60,000 nt of DNA from Cryptomeria japonica (GCF_030272615.1 NC_081409.1:24450406-24510405); one strand, 5' to 3'; numbered from the stretch's first letter, positions 23,330 to 35,539 are shown. Notes: generated by a model not told the origin, from the letters alone. Numbers and translations are program-made.

Positions 23330-23765
23330 CTGCCCACGCGCTACACACTTTTATCCACGTGCTATACTGCTAGATATGTGCTATCAAAAATTCTCCATGT
23401 GCTACACAATTAACCCTAAGCACTAACCTACACCTATGCACTACCCTGTTCTATCAATGCGCCACCTGAAACACCCTAAGTACTAACCCTTGGCTATGTG
23501 CTATCCTACTTTGGACCTGCGCTGCAAAACTAACCCTACGTGCTAGGTCATACCTACGCGCTAACCTAACCTGCCTATGCGACCCCCTATGAACCCTATG
23601 CGCTATCTCTAAGTGATGCGCTACCCTTTTCCCCCTGCGAACCTATTTCCCTAAACAAGGTCTATGTGCTATCATAACCTACCCAGACGCTACCTTAGTT
23701 TATAAACTCAATGCATTATGCTACTTATCATATGCACTATGGTTTTTACCCAACGTGCTAAACCA
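23330..23765. repeat. Degenerate short repeat, core TGCGCTAYC
   Basis: Around twenty copies of a decamer-like core (ACGCGCTACA, ACGTGCTATA, ATGTGCTATC, ATGCGCTACC, ACGCGCTAAC and variants), spaced roughly 15-30 bp apart. The variation is mostly C/T and G/A at CpG positions, as expected if a CpG-rich repeat has been deaminated. Confidence 0.75.
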
Positions 23766-23999
23766 TTAAATCCGTGTGCAAAAAAATGAAAAAATTGACT
23801 AAAAACGACAAAATAAATATCAAAAAGGGGTCAAAATTGATAACTTACCGGTGGTCCATACATGGCGGGCCTCCAATACCTTCGAACATGCTCAAAACGA
23901 TGTGAAGCATAGGGAACCGACATCTTGACTTTTCTCCAAGTGTCACTTTCTCCAAAGTCAACAAGCACAAATGAGACAAAAGAAATCACTTTTTACCTT

Positions 24000-24012
24000 T
24001 TTATAAGGTAAA
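24000..24012 (-). promoter_or_regulatory. Possible TATA box of the antisense PMD gene
   Basis: The minus strand reads CTTATAAAAAGG about 80 bp upstream of the ATG at 23923-23921. The position suits a core promoter; this is not tested. Confidence 0.4.
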
Positions 24013-24357
24013 TGGAAATTAGGGTTACATAGTGGAACACGTAAATTGCTCATGGTCTCCCATTTTAACCCTAACAAATATCATTATCAGGAGATGAATC
24101 AACATTATGCATTCAACATAGACAAAATTTTAAAATGCGACGAAATTTATCAAACATTATCAAATTCAAATTAAATTTTCAAAAAAAATTGATTCATCTC
24201 CCGAGGGGGCATTATCAACATCATTTACCAAATCTAGGGCATCATTTATCAAATATGGGGCACGACATGAAGATCTCGACACGACATCAAACTAATCATA
24301 ATCAAATTTTGACGATGCATCATTTTTCTTTGAATCAACATGTGCACACACGTCACT

Positions 24358-24373
24358 TCAAAGAGGGAAAAAA
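24358..24373 (+). other. Polypurine tract of E3
   Basis: CAAAGAGGGAAAAAA directly precedes the LTR start TGTAGACG. It is nearly the same as the tracts of E1 and E2. Confidence 0.75.
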
Positions 24374-25776
24374 TGTAGACGTATAAAAATGACCATATTC
24401 CTAAATGAATATTTAATGTTCATTTTATTCTCATCCCTCTATTCAGTTAAATCTCATTTAATCAAATCATCCACATTCTTCTATTTAATTAAATAAATTA
24501 TTCAATTTATTTATTTAAATTCACTTAAGCCCTTTATATCATTTAATTGAATAAATCATTTTATTTAATTAAAATCCCTTCTCTCTACTTTTGATTAAAT
24601 TTACATTTAATTAAATATTTCACCCCAATTAAATAAATCTAATTTATTTAAATCCCCAACTTACAACCAAATTGAAATAAAGCAATTTATTTTAATTAAA
24701 TCCTATTATCCCTCACCCACTTGCCTCCTAACCCTCTTTCTAGACTCTTGTAGAATCCATCTAGTCCTAATCAATTAATCTAAACCCTTCATTTATCCCT
24801 TTTCCCTAAATTTGAGGAGGTCACTTCTCAAATTTGGAGTAAAGTCTTCCAAAGGCATTAAAGCCTTATGCCTTCAACAAGCTAACTTGTTGAATACCCC
24901 CAAATTTGGAAGGACTCTTACAAATTTGTCCCCAAAGTCTTCAAACCATTAATGGTTAACTAACCCTTTGTGGCATGGTTAGAGACTTTTTGCCTAACTC
25001 AACCCTCATCTAACCCAAGGGTCTCATCAAGCATTCATTGTTTTGACCACGATTATTCCTTTAACCCTTGCACAAGAGTTTACCCCTTGGGTAAAAGCTT
25101 TGTCCAATGGATAACCTTAACCTAACCTTAACTCTTACCTCCCAAGGTAACCATGAGGTCTTGTCAAGCATTTAATGCTTCTTACATCCCCTCTCAACCA
25201 GTCTCATGTTGACAAGTGTCACCATTTCATTGGTAAGAATTGCAAACATGGATTGATAACTTTCAATCTTGACCATCCATTGCCCTATTTCTTCTATAAA
25301 TAGAGCCCTCATCCCTCCATTTGATAATCCAAGTCTTTAGCATCATACTTATACTCAATTTTAGCAAGCATTTAGCCTCTCTTTGCAATAGGAATTAATC
25401 TAATAATCATTTTAGAGTATCTCTATTATCCTAGATTAAATCATAGGATAGCATTGTTACTAACCTTGTCATCTTATCATCTAGTTTAACTCATTTGATA
25501 AAATCATGCATAAATAGGATGCATTCATGCTAAACTTAATCAAAAGCATCCCTCATTCTTGCATTAGTAATTCCTAAGTCACTTTGCTCAATGATCTAAG
25601 AGAAAAGACATTGGCTTGAGGGACCTTGTGAGATAGAGAACCATGGAACAGACCTCGGGGAGTTGAGCTATCCTTCATAGCTCCATAACTTGCACCAAGA
25701 GTCCCATGGGTGTATGGGCAAATCCTTGAAATATTTTCACAATTCAAGTTTCATCGAACTACTTTTCCCGCATACA
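24374..25776 (+). repeat. 3' LTR of E3
   Basis: Starts TGTAGACGTATAAAAATG, is rich in ATTTAATT words, has a TATA box (TATAAATAG, 25295-25303) and ends CCCGCATACA at 25776, after which E1 integrase sequence resumes on the minus strand. The length is 1403 bp. The right edge is fixed by the E1 reading frame. Confidence 0.78.
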
Positions 25777-27636
25777 GTCAGTATGTGTGTATGCCCTGCA
25801 CTTGAGGTAGGCGACAAGGGACCTATAAAATCCAAACCCCACTATTTGAATGGTTCATCCACAACTACTGGTCGAAGAGGTAACACCACAAGTTGTGATT
25901 TACCTATGAATAATTTACACTTTTCACTGTTGGCTACCCATGTGTATGCATCTTTGAACATACCCAGCCAATAATAATAATTTCTCAAGCTTTTGTAAGA
26001 AGTTATTGTTGATGAAAAATGACCACCACAGGCTTCATCATGAAAGGTCTTCAACAATGACTCTTGAAGTGACTTATCCACACAGTGCAAGAAAGTTCCG
26101 TCCAACCCCTTTTTATACAACACATCATCAAAAATGACATTTTTGGAAGCTTTTAATCTTAGGTTTTTTTTTTCTCTTGGAGAAAGATGCACTGGACAAT
26201 CCCTATAGGTTAAGTAATATGCAACGTCTGCAAATAGGAAATCTTGAAGCCCAACAAATAAGACTAAGGGTAGCTCCTCAGCCGTTTCATTCTTACTTTT
26301 AGCAATCAACTTACACAAGCCTTGTCCCCTCACTAATTTTGTTGGTTTAATGTCCAAATTAAACTCTTGAATCTTAGATACCCATTAGGCTCTATTGTTC
26401 ATTCCTATATCCTATTGTATCAAAATGCTCTTAACTGTAGAATGTCGCACATAAAAAAAATGCTTGAGAATGAAGAATATAGTACCTAAATTGTTTTACA
26501 GTTTCCATGACTACATACACTTGCTTTTCCATCAGGGAATATTTCAATTCATGTTTATTTAGGTGAACACTCATGAAGGATATTGGAACTTCTTCATTAT
26601 CTTCGTTCTTTTGTAGTAAAATCCCTGACATAGTATGCTCTGAGGCATAACAATAGATAATAAAATCCTTAAAATTTGGATTAACTAGAACAAGTGCCTG
26701 GGTGATGACCTCCTTTATTGATTCAAATGCTTTTTTTTTGTCTTCATTCCATTTAAATGCTTGCTTTTCACTCATCAGATTTACAATGTACCTAGTGGTT
26801 TCTGCAAAATCTGGAATGGATCTCCTTAGAAAGTTTACCTGTCCAGAGAAAGATCTGACTACATTTTTGTTTGATGGTAGACTTAGTTGCTGAATTTCCA
26901 TCACCCTCTCAAGGTCCGCTCTTACTCCTTCTTTAGAGACGATGTGACCAAGTAATTTACCTTCTGTCACCCTAAATACTGACTTCTTTGGATTCAATGA
27001 CACTCCATGTTCACGACACCTTTGCAACACTTGCCTCAAGTCTCTCAGGTGATGCCTTCTTCTCTTCGAGAAGACAGTTAAATCATCAAGATATACAACA
27101 ATTATCTTATCTTTCAAATGAACAAAAGATAAGTCCATAGCCCTCTGAAAGGTTTCCCCTGCATTGATCAGACCAAATGGCATCTTGTTATAAGTGAAAG
27201 TACCCTAGGGAGTAATGAACATAGTTTTATGCTGGTCACTTTTTGAAACACTGATTTGATTATAACCAAAAAAGTCATCAAGCATGGACATCATTTCTGA
27301 ACCTGAAACCGTTTGCAAAATATGGTCCATAGTCAGTAATGGGTAATTATCTTTGAGACTAGCCCAATTCAGGTTCCTAAAGTCCACACAAATCCTTATT
27401 TCCCCATTTTTCTTCTAGACAGGGACAATGTTGGCTATCCACATAGAATGGTGAATAGGGTATATAATCCTGGCCTTCAATATTTTTTCTACTTCTTGAA
27501 ATATTGCTTCAACTATTTTAGGATTGAAGTTTCTAAGATTTTGCCGAAAAGGACTCATTCTAGACTTCAGAGGAATGTGATGTTGAAAATTTCCTTCCCT
27601 GAAGTTCTTCAGGTCATCATAACACCAAGCAAAAAC
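25777..27636 (-). pseudogene. E1 pol segment: RT, RNase H, integrase N-terminus
   Basis: Minus-strand order: VFAWCYDDLKNFREG and RQNLRNFNPK (27636-27440), RT with CVDFRNLN, SMLDDFFGYNQ, MPFGLINAGETFQRAMD and YLDD (about 27090), then a gypsy RNase H (FIIYCYASEHTMSGILLQK, SLMEKQVY), a connector, the integrase zinc finger (HDEACGGHF...W...CKLF) and the first core strand WGLDFIGPL up to HTHILT. Stops occur near 27414, 27205, 26430 and 25840. Asp-to-Ala replacement is likely at the first RNase H position (CYAS where D is usual). It ends exactly where the E3 LTR begins. Confidence 0.88.
27632..27636. repeat. Left target duplication of copia C (GTTTT on minus strand)
   Basis: Minus-strand GTTTT is paired with TTTTT at 38170-38174, four of five matching. 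The mismatch changes the codon that would restore KD-VFAW. Confidence 0.65.
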
Positions 27637-29101
27637 TGATGATATGATGAAAGAATAAGTATCTAGTAGATTACTGAAGGCGGGGGGTGAATCAGTATAC
27701 TAAAAAACTGATGCAAACTTCCCAAACTCAAACTCAATCACACAAAGTAAACTTATCAATAAAATATCACTATCAAGATCAATACTCATAAGAATACTCA
27801 ACATCAACCGGTTAACTATCAAAGCAACTTAACAGTAAACAAATTTAATCTTGTAAACACCCAAATTCTTAATCATATATCAACACACTCCATCTCTCAA
27901 TGCTTCTAGTCATCATGCCTTATTAGAATAGTTAAGTAATTAATCAAATCAACAAATAAGATCATAACCACAAAAACATTCACCACATGACACAAATGTT
28001 TATATGTGGAAAACCCAAATAGGTAAAAACCACGGTCAAATGAGACTCACAAGATAGCTATATGAACTCTTCTTATGTTCGTCCTGTTAGGAGCCAAGCT
28101 TGTTAAAGCTTTTACAATAAGTCATGTTAAGAACTGATCCTGTTAGGAATCCCCCGGTTAAGGGATTTACAAATGCCTTGATAAAAATAAAATACCCTAT
28201 TAGGAGTAACCTTAGTAGAGGATTTGAGAATCCAAGCTAATGGACCACCTTATTAGAGGATTTAAGAAGTAACCAAGCTTTTTAGAGATTACCTAGTTAG
28301 GGGATTTCAATTTTGCTATAATTGTTAGAAGACAACAGGTTTTCCTTGATCTATCTGAATAGAACTACATTTTCTTGATCAAATCCTTTTAAGATTCAAT
28401 TTTCCTTTACACAAACTAGAGATCCACTCTCCAGTTACGAAATCACACACTCAACTGATTTCTGCTAACACTTGCCAACACCTTTTACAAAATAAATTCA
28501 TCGACCTTAAATACAAATCAATTAGGTTGGTAACACAACAAAAACCTAATTCTCTCATAGAGATTACAAACAAATCAGTTCAAGTGTGACCATTGGATTT
28601 ACATAGCAATCTATACACATTCTTCAAGAAAAATCCAACCGCTCCATGATCACTGCTTCATCGGACTTGTAACTCATCACACACTTTGCATTAGAGGCAA
28701 TCCACTTTTCTCATTTGCTAGACAATCAAACAAACATGCTAAAACAATCTGAACTTATCTTCATACAATGACCACACGTGTCACCATCATCACCACTTAA
28801 CAGATAATAAACCAACATAACCATTTCAGCAAACTTCATTGGTTAGGGTTTAAGAAAAAATAACTGGTAGGGTTTATTGGTTAGATTGCATAGAAAGGGT
28901 ATAACCTTATACACTGGTTATCGATTCAACTCACATACTTATATACCGGTTTGCAACATCTTCCATAAATCTCTTCCTACTGGTTACAAGACAATATTAA
29001 TAATAACAATATCAGAAATATCATAAATACCATTACCGGTTCAATTGACATCAATGACAACATAACATATCATTAATGCAATCTTCATGCAAATGCCAAC
29101 A
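27637..29101 (-). repeat. 3' LTR of copia C
   Basis: On the minus strand it runs from TGTTGGCATTTGC (29101) to ...CATATCATCA (27637). It aligns along its length to 36726-38169, with many substitutions, roughly one in ten to fifteen bases by eye, so the insertion is old. Confidence 0.9.
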
Positions 29102-29120
29102 ATCTCCCCCTTTGGCATTG
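29102..29120 (-). other. Polypurine tract of copia C
   Basis: The minus strand reads AAAGGGGGAGATTG directly before the LTR start. Confidence 0.8.
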
Positions 29121-29448
29121 ATGGCAATACAAATATCAACGCCTTTGATTGCTACTGTGAATGGTGAATAGGAATCATGGTTTACATTACCAAGTATTCA
29201 CCATGCTTCATCTGTCTTCAGCCTGTCGCTGGTTTCCCTTGCCATAATCACATAATTCTTCTCCTAATCACATAAATCTTCTCCTCCTTTGACAACAATT
29301 CCAAATTGAAAGTAAAACATGTAATATCAAAATTTCACTATGCATCAACAACATACTACAATTTGATGCTTCCCCTATGGAATACATCCACTTCTTCATC
29401 AATCCTTCTAAGATTTTGCAAGGGATTCAGGGACTGATGTAATTAGCA

Positions 29449-32422
29449 TCATGCACAACTAACTTCATGAAGGGGTACAACCCCTAGTTGACTTCTAAGA
29501 CACTCAAATGTATTCTTAGGTAGAGGTTTGGTAAAGATATCTGCAAGCTGCTCCTTGGTAGAAACATGCTCTAAGATAGCATCTTTACTTCGAACTTTTT
29601 CCCTCAAAAAGTAATAATTCAATTCAATGTGCTTGGTTCGTGCGTGCAAAACAAGATTCTTTGAAATATTTATGGCACTTGTAGTATCACATAAAATCTT
29701 TAAGTTCTGAGATCTTCATCTTAAAACCTTCCAAAATGTGCCTCATCCAAATAGCCTGTGTGCAATTCATATAAGCTGCAACATACTCAGCTTCAATAGA
29801 AGATTGTGAAGTACAACTTTGCTTCTTACTACTCCATAAAACAAGCCTTCCTCCTAGAAAAAATGATCCACCAGTAGTGCTTTTCCGAACATCAACATTT
29901 CTTGCCCAATCAGCCTTTATGTACACCTTCAAGTCAAAGTTTCCTCCATATGGATACCATAATCTATAGTCAACAGTACCTTTTAGATACCTAAAATTTC
30001 TTTTAGTTTCTATTAGATGTGCTTCCTTTGGATTCTCTTGGAATCTGGCAACTATACCAACCGCATGGGCTATATCCGGTCTACTGTGAACAACATAGTG
30101 TAATTTTTCAATCATTGGCTTGTATTCCTTTTCATCAATAGACTTAGATTCATCTTGCTTGGATAGCTTACAACCCATAACCATTGGTGTTCCAACTAGT
30201 TTATAGTCACTCATGCCAAAAGTCTTCAAAACCTCTTTCACATACTTAGATCGTGTAATGAAAATATCATTCTTCATCTGCTGTATCTGCAAGCCTATGA
30301 AATTTTTTATTTCCCCTACTAAAGACATTTCAAACTCATTTTTCATTTCATCTACAAAACTATTGCTCGCGACATCATTAACTCCAAAAATAATATCATC
30401 AACAAATACTTCACTGGCCAGTATTTCATCTTCTTCAGACTTGAGATAAATATTACTATCATCACTGGTACTTGCAAAGCCTATCTTCATCAAATGTGTA
30501 TGAAGCCTTTCATACCATGCTCTAGTTTCCTGCTTTAATCCATACAAAGCTTTATGAAATCTGCATACCATGTCTTTCTCATCTATCTAATCATAACCAT
30601 TTGGCTTCTCTATGTATACCTCTTCTTCCAATATCCCATTCATTTGGTATACCTTGAAATTCTTATGGGCTCCAAATGCAAGTAAAGTTCTGACACCTTC
30701 TAGTCTTGCTACTAGTGCAAAAGTTTTGCCATAATCTTCTCCTTCTTCTTGTGCATAACCCTTGTAGACTAATCTTGCCTTGTTGTGAACTACAACACCA
30801 TCTTCGTTTAACTTGTTTTTGCATACCCATTTAGTACCTATAACATTCTTATTTACTAGTTGGGGTACCAGGGTCCAAGTATTGTTCTTCTCAATTTGAT
30901 CCAATTCCTCCTCCATAGCTTTAACCCAATAATCATCACCAAATACCTCCTTAGCACTTCTAGGTTCAATGGTGGAGATCATGCAAGATTTCTCTCTTAT
31001 TCTTCTTCTAGTTAGTACTCCAACATCCTTATCCCCAATAATTTGTTCAAGACTGTGGTTCAGTCTCACATACCTAGGAATAACATGATCATTCTCTTTA
31101 GGTTCAGCTTCTTCATTATCGTCTTCTTCTGAATTTATTTGTTCTGGTTGAACAAGTGCATCAAGATTTTGCTATACCAATTTCTGATTTAACAGTTTCA
31201 GGTTCCAAAAGCAAAATGCAAGGATCTTCATCCTTTTTCTCTGAACTAGTTCTTTCCGAGACTTCAGGACATTCATCTACTCAAACATCAACAATCTCAA
31301 TAATTCTTTGTATCTGGTTCTTGAAGCATTTGTAGGCCTTACTCTTGGTGGAATAGCCAAGAGATGTGCCTTCATCCCTCTTAGCTTCAAATTTGCTAGT
31401 GTAATCACCTCTCTTAATAAAACATTTGCTACCAAATATCTTAAAATAGCTAACATCAGGTGATCTTCCATACCAATATTCATAAAGGGTCTTGTCCTTA
31501 TCTCTTTTCACCAGAACTTGATTCATTGTGTAGACAGCTATACTTATAGCTTCTCTCCAAAATGTTTTCGCTACACCTCCTTGTATCAACATTGTCCTAG
31601 CAGCTTCAATCACTGACCGGTTGTTCATCTCTATGATACCATTCTGTTGTGGTGTCCTTGGTGTAGAAAGTTGTCGTTTGATACCATTTTCTTCACAATA
31701 CTTAGTGAATTCCTCATAAATAAATTCATCACCTTGATCTATTTTTTGATATTTTATCTTTTTTCCACTCTCTTTCTTAGCTAAGGCCCTGAATTCCTTG
31801 AACTTACCAAAAGCTTTATTCTTGTCCTTCAAGAATGTGACCCATATTATCCTTGAACAATTATCAATGAAGATCATGGAATATTTGTCACCTTGAATGC
31901 TTCTTGTTCTTATTGGTCCACATAGATTTGTATGAACCAAATCTAACAAGTGCTCTGCTGAGAATGACTTGCTCTTGAAAGTTGAAGAAGTCATCTTTCC
32001 AACCTGACATTCTCTGCAAAGAGCATTAACCGATTTGTCTAGCTGATGTAGACCTCTTACAGTCTTGGACTTTTTCACTTTAACTATGTTATCAAAGTTT
32101 ATATGACAAAATCTCCTATGCCAAAGCCAACTATCATTTATCTTTGCAATTAAACAATTGCTAACTTTAGGATTAAGATGAAACAAATTACCTCTAGTTT
32201 ATTTTCTGGTTGAAATCAATTCACCTTGTTGTCAAATATTTTGTGCATACTATTCCTAAACTCCAGTGGGTATCCTTTATCATTAAGTTATGCCAAACTC
32301 AAAAAATTGTGCTTAAGACCTTCAACCCAATAGACATCGTCAACACTGCTCTTCCCATTAAGAGAAATAACTCCCTTGCCTTTGACCATACAGAGTGAGT
32401 CATTGCCAAATCTGACAACACC
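29449..32422 (-). pseudogene. Copia C integrase, RT and RNase H region
   Basis: From 32422: GRFGND..LCMVKGKGVISL (end of the protease linker), the integrase zinc finger (WLWHRRFCH ... CRECQVGKM), a core with VHTNLCGP (first catalytic Asp is Asn), KIDQGDEF and PQQNGIIE, then a hinge with GSKCFIKRG. RT spans 31069-30000 with GTKWVCKNKLNEDG, KARLVYKGYAQEEG, FVDDIIFG and SRPDIAHAVGIV. RNase H has KADWARN, WSSKKQ and IEAEYVA, and the end is ILEHVSTKEQLADIFTKPLP to 29449. In RT the text runs YQM then NGILEEE: the usual DVKSAFL between them is missing in frame, so the first catalytic Asp is gone. Stops separate the pieces near 31280, 30584 and 29687. Confidence 0.88.
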
Positions 32423-32423
32423 G
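32419..32423. repeat. Target-site duplication CACCG, left
   Basis: Matches 35540-35544 and flanks the PPR-bearing insertion. With one copy removed, the copia C text GG-VVRFGN is continuous. Confidence 0.85.
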
Positions 32424-35400
32424 TGTTGGTAAATAGATTTGTCACTGTGAATTCTCCTTCAAAATTGACCTTGTTCACCCAAAGAGAAGTGACAACTGTT
32501 CCAACAGTTGGAGAGATTGCAATCAATCTGCAATCTTCCTCTGCATTTGAGAGGGGCAACTCCCTCATATGATGGGGGTATTTGAGATTTTTGTGTACTT
32601 TTAACCTGAAAGTATATAAAAGAGAAAACATAGAACTAAGAAATATAAAGAATTGCAAAGGGGGATTTAAGCAAAATATAAGTTTAATTCACAAATATCT
32701 CAACATACGAAGAGATGGGTAACTCTAGCACATCCAAACAAAGATACCAAAGCTTGATTGTGTTTCATTACATTAATTGCATGAACTGTAAACATTCCAA
32801 TAGATGACAGATGATTTGCACATATACAAAAGATATCACTAATTTGACATATTAAAGATTAGTAATAATAACTTAAGAAGCACATCTAGCACATATGAGA
32901 TAAATGCATCCTTTATTATCTTCATGAAATTATACATTCTCAAGAACTCTTCTATACAAAGTGCAAACACAAAATTCATCAAACTATTTCTCTAATAATT
33001 TCTCCATAGTCTCCCCTTTGTCCCAGTCTCCTTGTACAAATGAATTGGCCTTGCATTTATAGGCATCCTGCAATAACTACCTTAATAACCAACTCATAAC
33101 TACTTTTGGTAACCACTTAATCTAACCATTTTGTGTAACTATTTAGAATAACTTCCTAAATAGCCACTTAAGATAACTAACTTTTGAAGACAAGTTAGGA
33201 TTTACCAACTTTTACAAAAAATATGCCCAAATTCTAAATTGTAGTTACAAAGAGGTGACATAAATCTTTTTACAAAGTGTAACTAACAAATGTTAATTTT
33301 GAAGAAAAACCAAATCATTGATCTTGTTGAGGTAGCTTTCCATCTTCATTAGCTTCTTCTTTGACACTTTCTAAAGGCACTCTTGACACTAAAAAGAACC
33401 TATCTTGATCTCTTAGTTTGCACCAACAACTCTCCATCATCAAGCCATTAGAGAACACAAATTTGCATCTTTTTGATTCCACAGTTTAATTGCAACTTGG
33501 ACACTTGAGGAAAGTCCTTTATCCTTTGTGCTTTGGACTTTCTAATTGTAGAGAAAGGTGATGAAATTTGGCTTCAACCTGCCGATTGCATTTGTTTTCA
33601 AGTTTCTAAAAACTTTGATGGGCATCTATACCGCTTCCAAAGCTTCCATTTTAACGTTGCTTAAAGATTAACACAAAGACTTTTGGATTATGTCCTTACA
33701 CCTTGCGACTGCTTTACTCAATGAGATGACAACTCTTTAAGGAATCTTGTCTGTAATTTGTCCAAAGCTTTGAAATTTTGTCCAGTAAATCCAACTTGTG
33801 TAGAACCTGCAATCATAGCTTGATAATAAGACGTCATTTATTCAAAGAATTTTGTCATACAAATCATGAAGAATTCTATCCAACTTTTTCAGGTTCCACA
33901 TCAATGATTCCATGATTTACATGCATGGGCTTTGATAGATGTCTGAAACATGTTCAAGAGCACTCATTCTAACTCGTGGGCAAGGAAGATGACAACGTGA
34001 CTGCATAATATGGTTTTACACCTACTTTTTGCATTGCTTCAAAGTTTCTAAAGCATCTTCAATGACTCCATTTTATGCTCGGTCTGTAGTCAATTTCGAT
34101 CATTGAGATGATATCTCTTTGGGGTATTGTTTGTCCATTTCTTGTAGATGCCATGACTTGCACTCATAGCACGTTATGAGACCAGATTTCGTCGATACAT
34201 CATGTCGAACAACTCACATGCCTTGGTTATGCTTCCACATTTTACATGCATATCGACCAAAGCATTTTCAACCATAATATCTGATATAAATCTTCCTCCC
34301 ATCAATATGGTTTGGTGGATGTTTACAACCTACTCCAAAGCTCCCATATTCGGTGCAGACACAAAAGAATGGTGGTAAAATTTGTAGGGATTGGCACTAT
34401 TCATGCTATTGCATTCACTTGAAAGTTAGCAAGGTCTTTTCACCAAGTTCATTATATCCATAGCAATCGGTGTAGTTGTTTGCAATGACATCTCTTTACA
34501 GTGTTTTGTCAAGCTATTATCATGCCTTGTCTGCGCATCCACATATTTCATTGCATGAGATGACATAATTTTGAAACCTTTTGTCCAAAAAATATAGAAA
34601 TCAGTTATACCCTTGTTGATTGTATTTACTTTGAAGTTTCTAAAACTTGGAAAAAAGAATCCATCTTGTGTATTCCTTGTGATCATTGTATTTTGTTTGT
34701 GCTTTGGGTAGTTATAATAACTACCTTCTTTCAGCCAATGGAGGTCTATATATTGGAAACTTTGCTAAACAGCATAAAACATCGACATTCATTCCATTTG
34801 AATTTTGTTTCTGCTGCAATTTTGGCATTCTTAGCGAGCACGGTGAAGATTCGTAACAACCTTCAAATCAGTTATAATAACTAACTTTTCTATCATGGAC
34901 TTATCGACATTTTCAAATACTCAACCAACTTGTTGATAAATGAGTTCATTCGGTCTTTTGCCAAACGAACTAACTCGCCCAAAATTTAAGAGCTCAGTGC
35001 ATCAACCATTTGAATATATCGACATCTTTGTAAACTAAAGCAACATCCCATAATTTGGTTCACTTTGTAAACTAACATAACTTGCCGATAGATCATTGTA
35101 TGGCAACTTTGAAGACTAAGGCATTGATTTTTTGTTTTGTAACCATTCATATGTATTCACCTCCAACTTGAGTCAATGCATGAAGTTTCTAACTTAATTT
35201 TTTCAACTCGGCTACATTCTTGTCGATCTCTTTGTTAACGGACCCAACTTACCAAAAATACCAATAAATTGAATATATTGGCCTCTTTAAGTACTTTGCC
35301 AATTTGCCGATATATAAATTATGATAGTTGGCTCTTTCATTTGGTGATTAAACTTGTGAACTTATACAAACTTATGGATAGGTAACAACCATCAAATTTG

Positions 35401-35539
35401 ACTCAATGAAGTCTTTTTGAATGAAACCATTATGACAACAAGTCTTGAATATTCTTAAGAAACATAGGTATTTGACTAGCCAAATGACAAATTTAATTCA
35501 AAAGTTCAGATTTTGACTAGTTTTAAAATAGGGCTAACA
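32424..35539 (-). mobile_element. LTR-like insertion carrying decayed PPR sequence
   Basis: 3116 bp bounded by TGTT (32424) and AACA (35539), with a perfect 5-bp CACCG duplication, inside the copia C protease linker. This is the signature of LTR-retrotransposon integration. I could not find two matching LTRs inside it. It may be a long solo LTR, or a non-autonomous element whose LTRs have diverged. A minus-strand TATA box (CTATAAATGC, about 33055) supports minus orientation. The central part holds PPR repeats. No retrotransposon protein is visible. Confidence 0.7.
33590..34700 (-). pseudogene. Decayed pentatricopeptide-repeat (PPR) gene fragment
   Basis: The clearest part, minus strand about 34345-34190, reads NIHQTILMGGRFISDIM, then VENALVDMHVKCGSITKACE and LFDMMYRRNLVS. 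This is the PLS-type plant PPR pattern (VxNALVDMYxKCGSIxxAxxLFDxMxxRNxVS). Upstream on the same strand lie PTNFTTIL, and before it remains of NEICGCADKA and a LLTFK-type helix. Downstream there are weaker traces (IDAHQSF, YQAMIAGSTQVGF). Several stops and frameshifts are present. PLS-class PPR proteins act in organelle RNA editing and processing; no function can remain here. Confidence 0.72.

Larger units (their letters stand above)
22608..23848 (-). other. Inferred GT-AG intron of the antisense PMD gene, repeat-filled
   Basis: The donor is CCG|GTAAGTTA at 23849/23848 and the acceptor TTGTGACAG| at 22608; the coding phase matches across it. The 1241-bp intron is made largely of two degenerate repeat arrays (22640-23190 and 23330-23765). 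It is inferred from splice consensus and frame only, without transcript evidence. Confidence 0.6.
14905..23923 (-). pseudogene. Antisense plant-mobile-domain (PMD) gene within E3, interrupted
   Basis: Exon 1 is 23923-23849 (MSVPYASHRFEHVRRY, 25 codons) and ends CCG|GTAAGT. Exon 2 starts at 22607 after TGACAG and continues in phase (ERLGVVQLRE...). The PMD-type text includes WYIINQGLLIALAERWH, FHLVAGEITVTLEDCYQIL, FAWGSAMLAHLYRDLH, a VWVWEHIPIARP block and VIERFMHNRVHL. At least seven in-frame stops lie before 21500. At TVHA the frame is cut by copia B and resumes at 16585 as HAVARISDLAEIIP, followed by an acidic and then Gly/Arg-rich tail. It is cut again by an LTR at 15476-16211, and the C-terminal remains (AEVGGTDEFRQLSQ, LQLSVQHLQTQLL) run to about 14905. 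PMD proteins are related to MAIN/MAIL and are often carried by transposons. Confidence 0.8.
12916..25776 (+). mobile_element. E3: plus-strand Tat-like gypsy with antisense PMD gene, 5'-deleted
   Basis: It begins abruptly inside integrase (12917) and continues with a 3' region holding tandem repeats (14429, 14742), a decayed antisense PMD gene (14905-23923), a shared GGGGGCATTATC motif, a polypurine tract (24358-24373) and a 3' LTR (24374-25776). The 5' LTR, gag, protease, RT and integrase core are missing. E1 coding sequence flanks both sides, so E3 inserted into E1 and then lost its 5' half together with a few flanking bases. Only the right copy of a possible target duplication (GTCAG, 25777-25781) remains. 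Copia B and an LTR have inserted into it. Confidence 0.78.

Noticed and set aside
22640-23765. CRISPR-like array
   Set aside because: Repeats are degenerate and variably spaced, and the context is a plant retrotransposon.
15476-25776. The LTRs at 15476 and 24374 as the two LTRs of one element
   Set aside because: They start similarly (TGTAGAC) but differ afterwards; the first aligns to the E1 LTR and the second continues directly from the E3 3' region.
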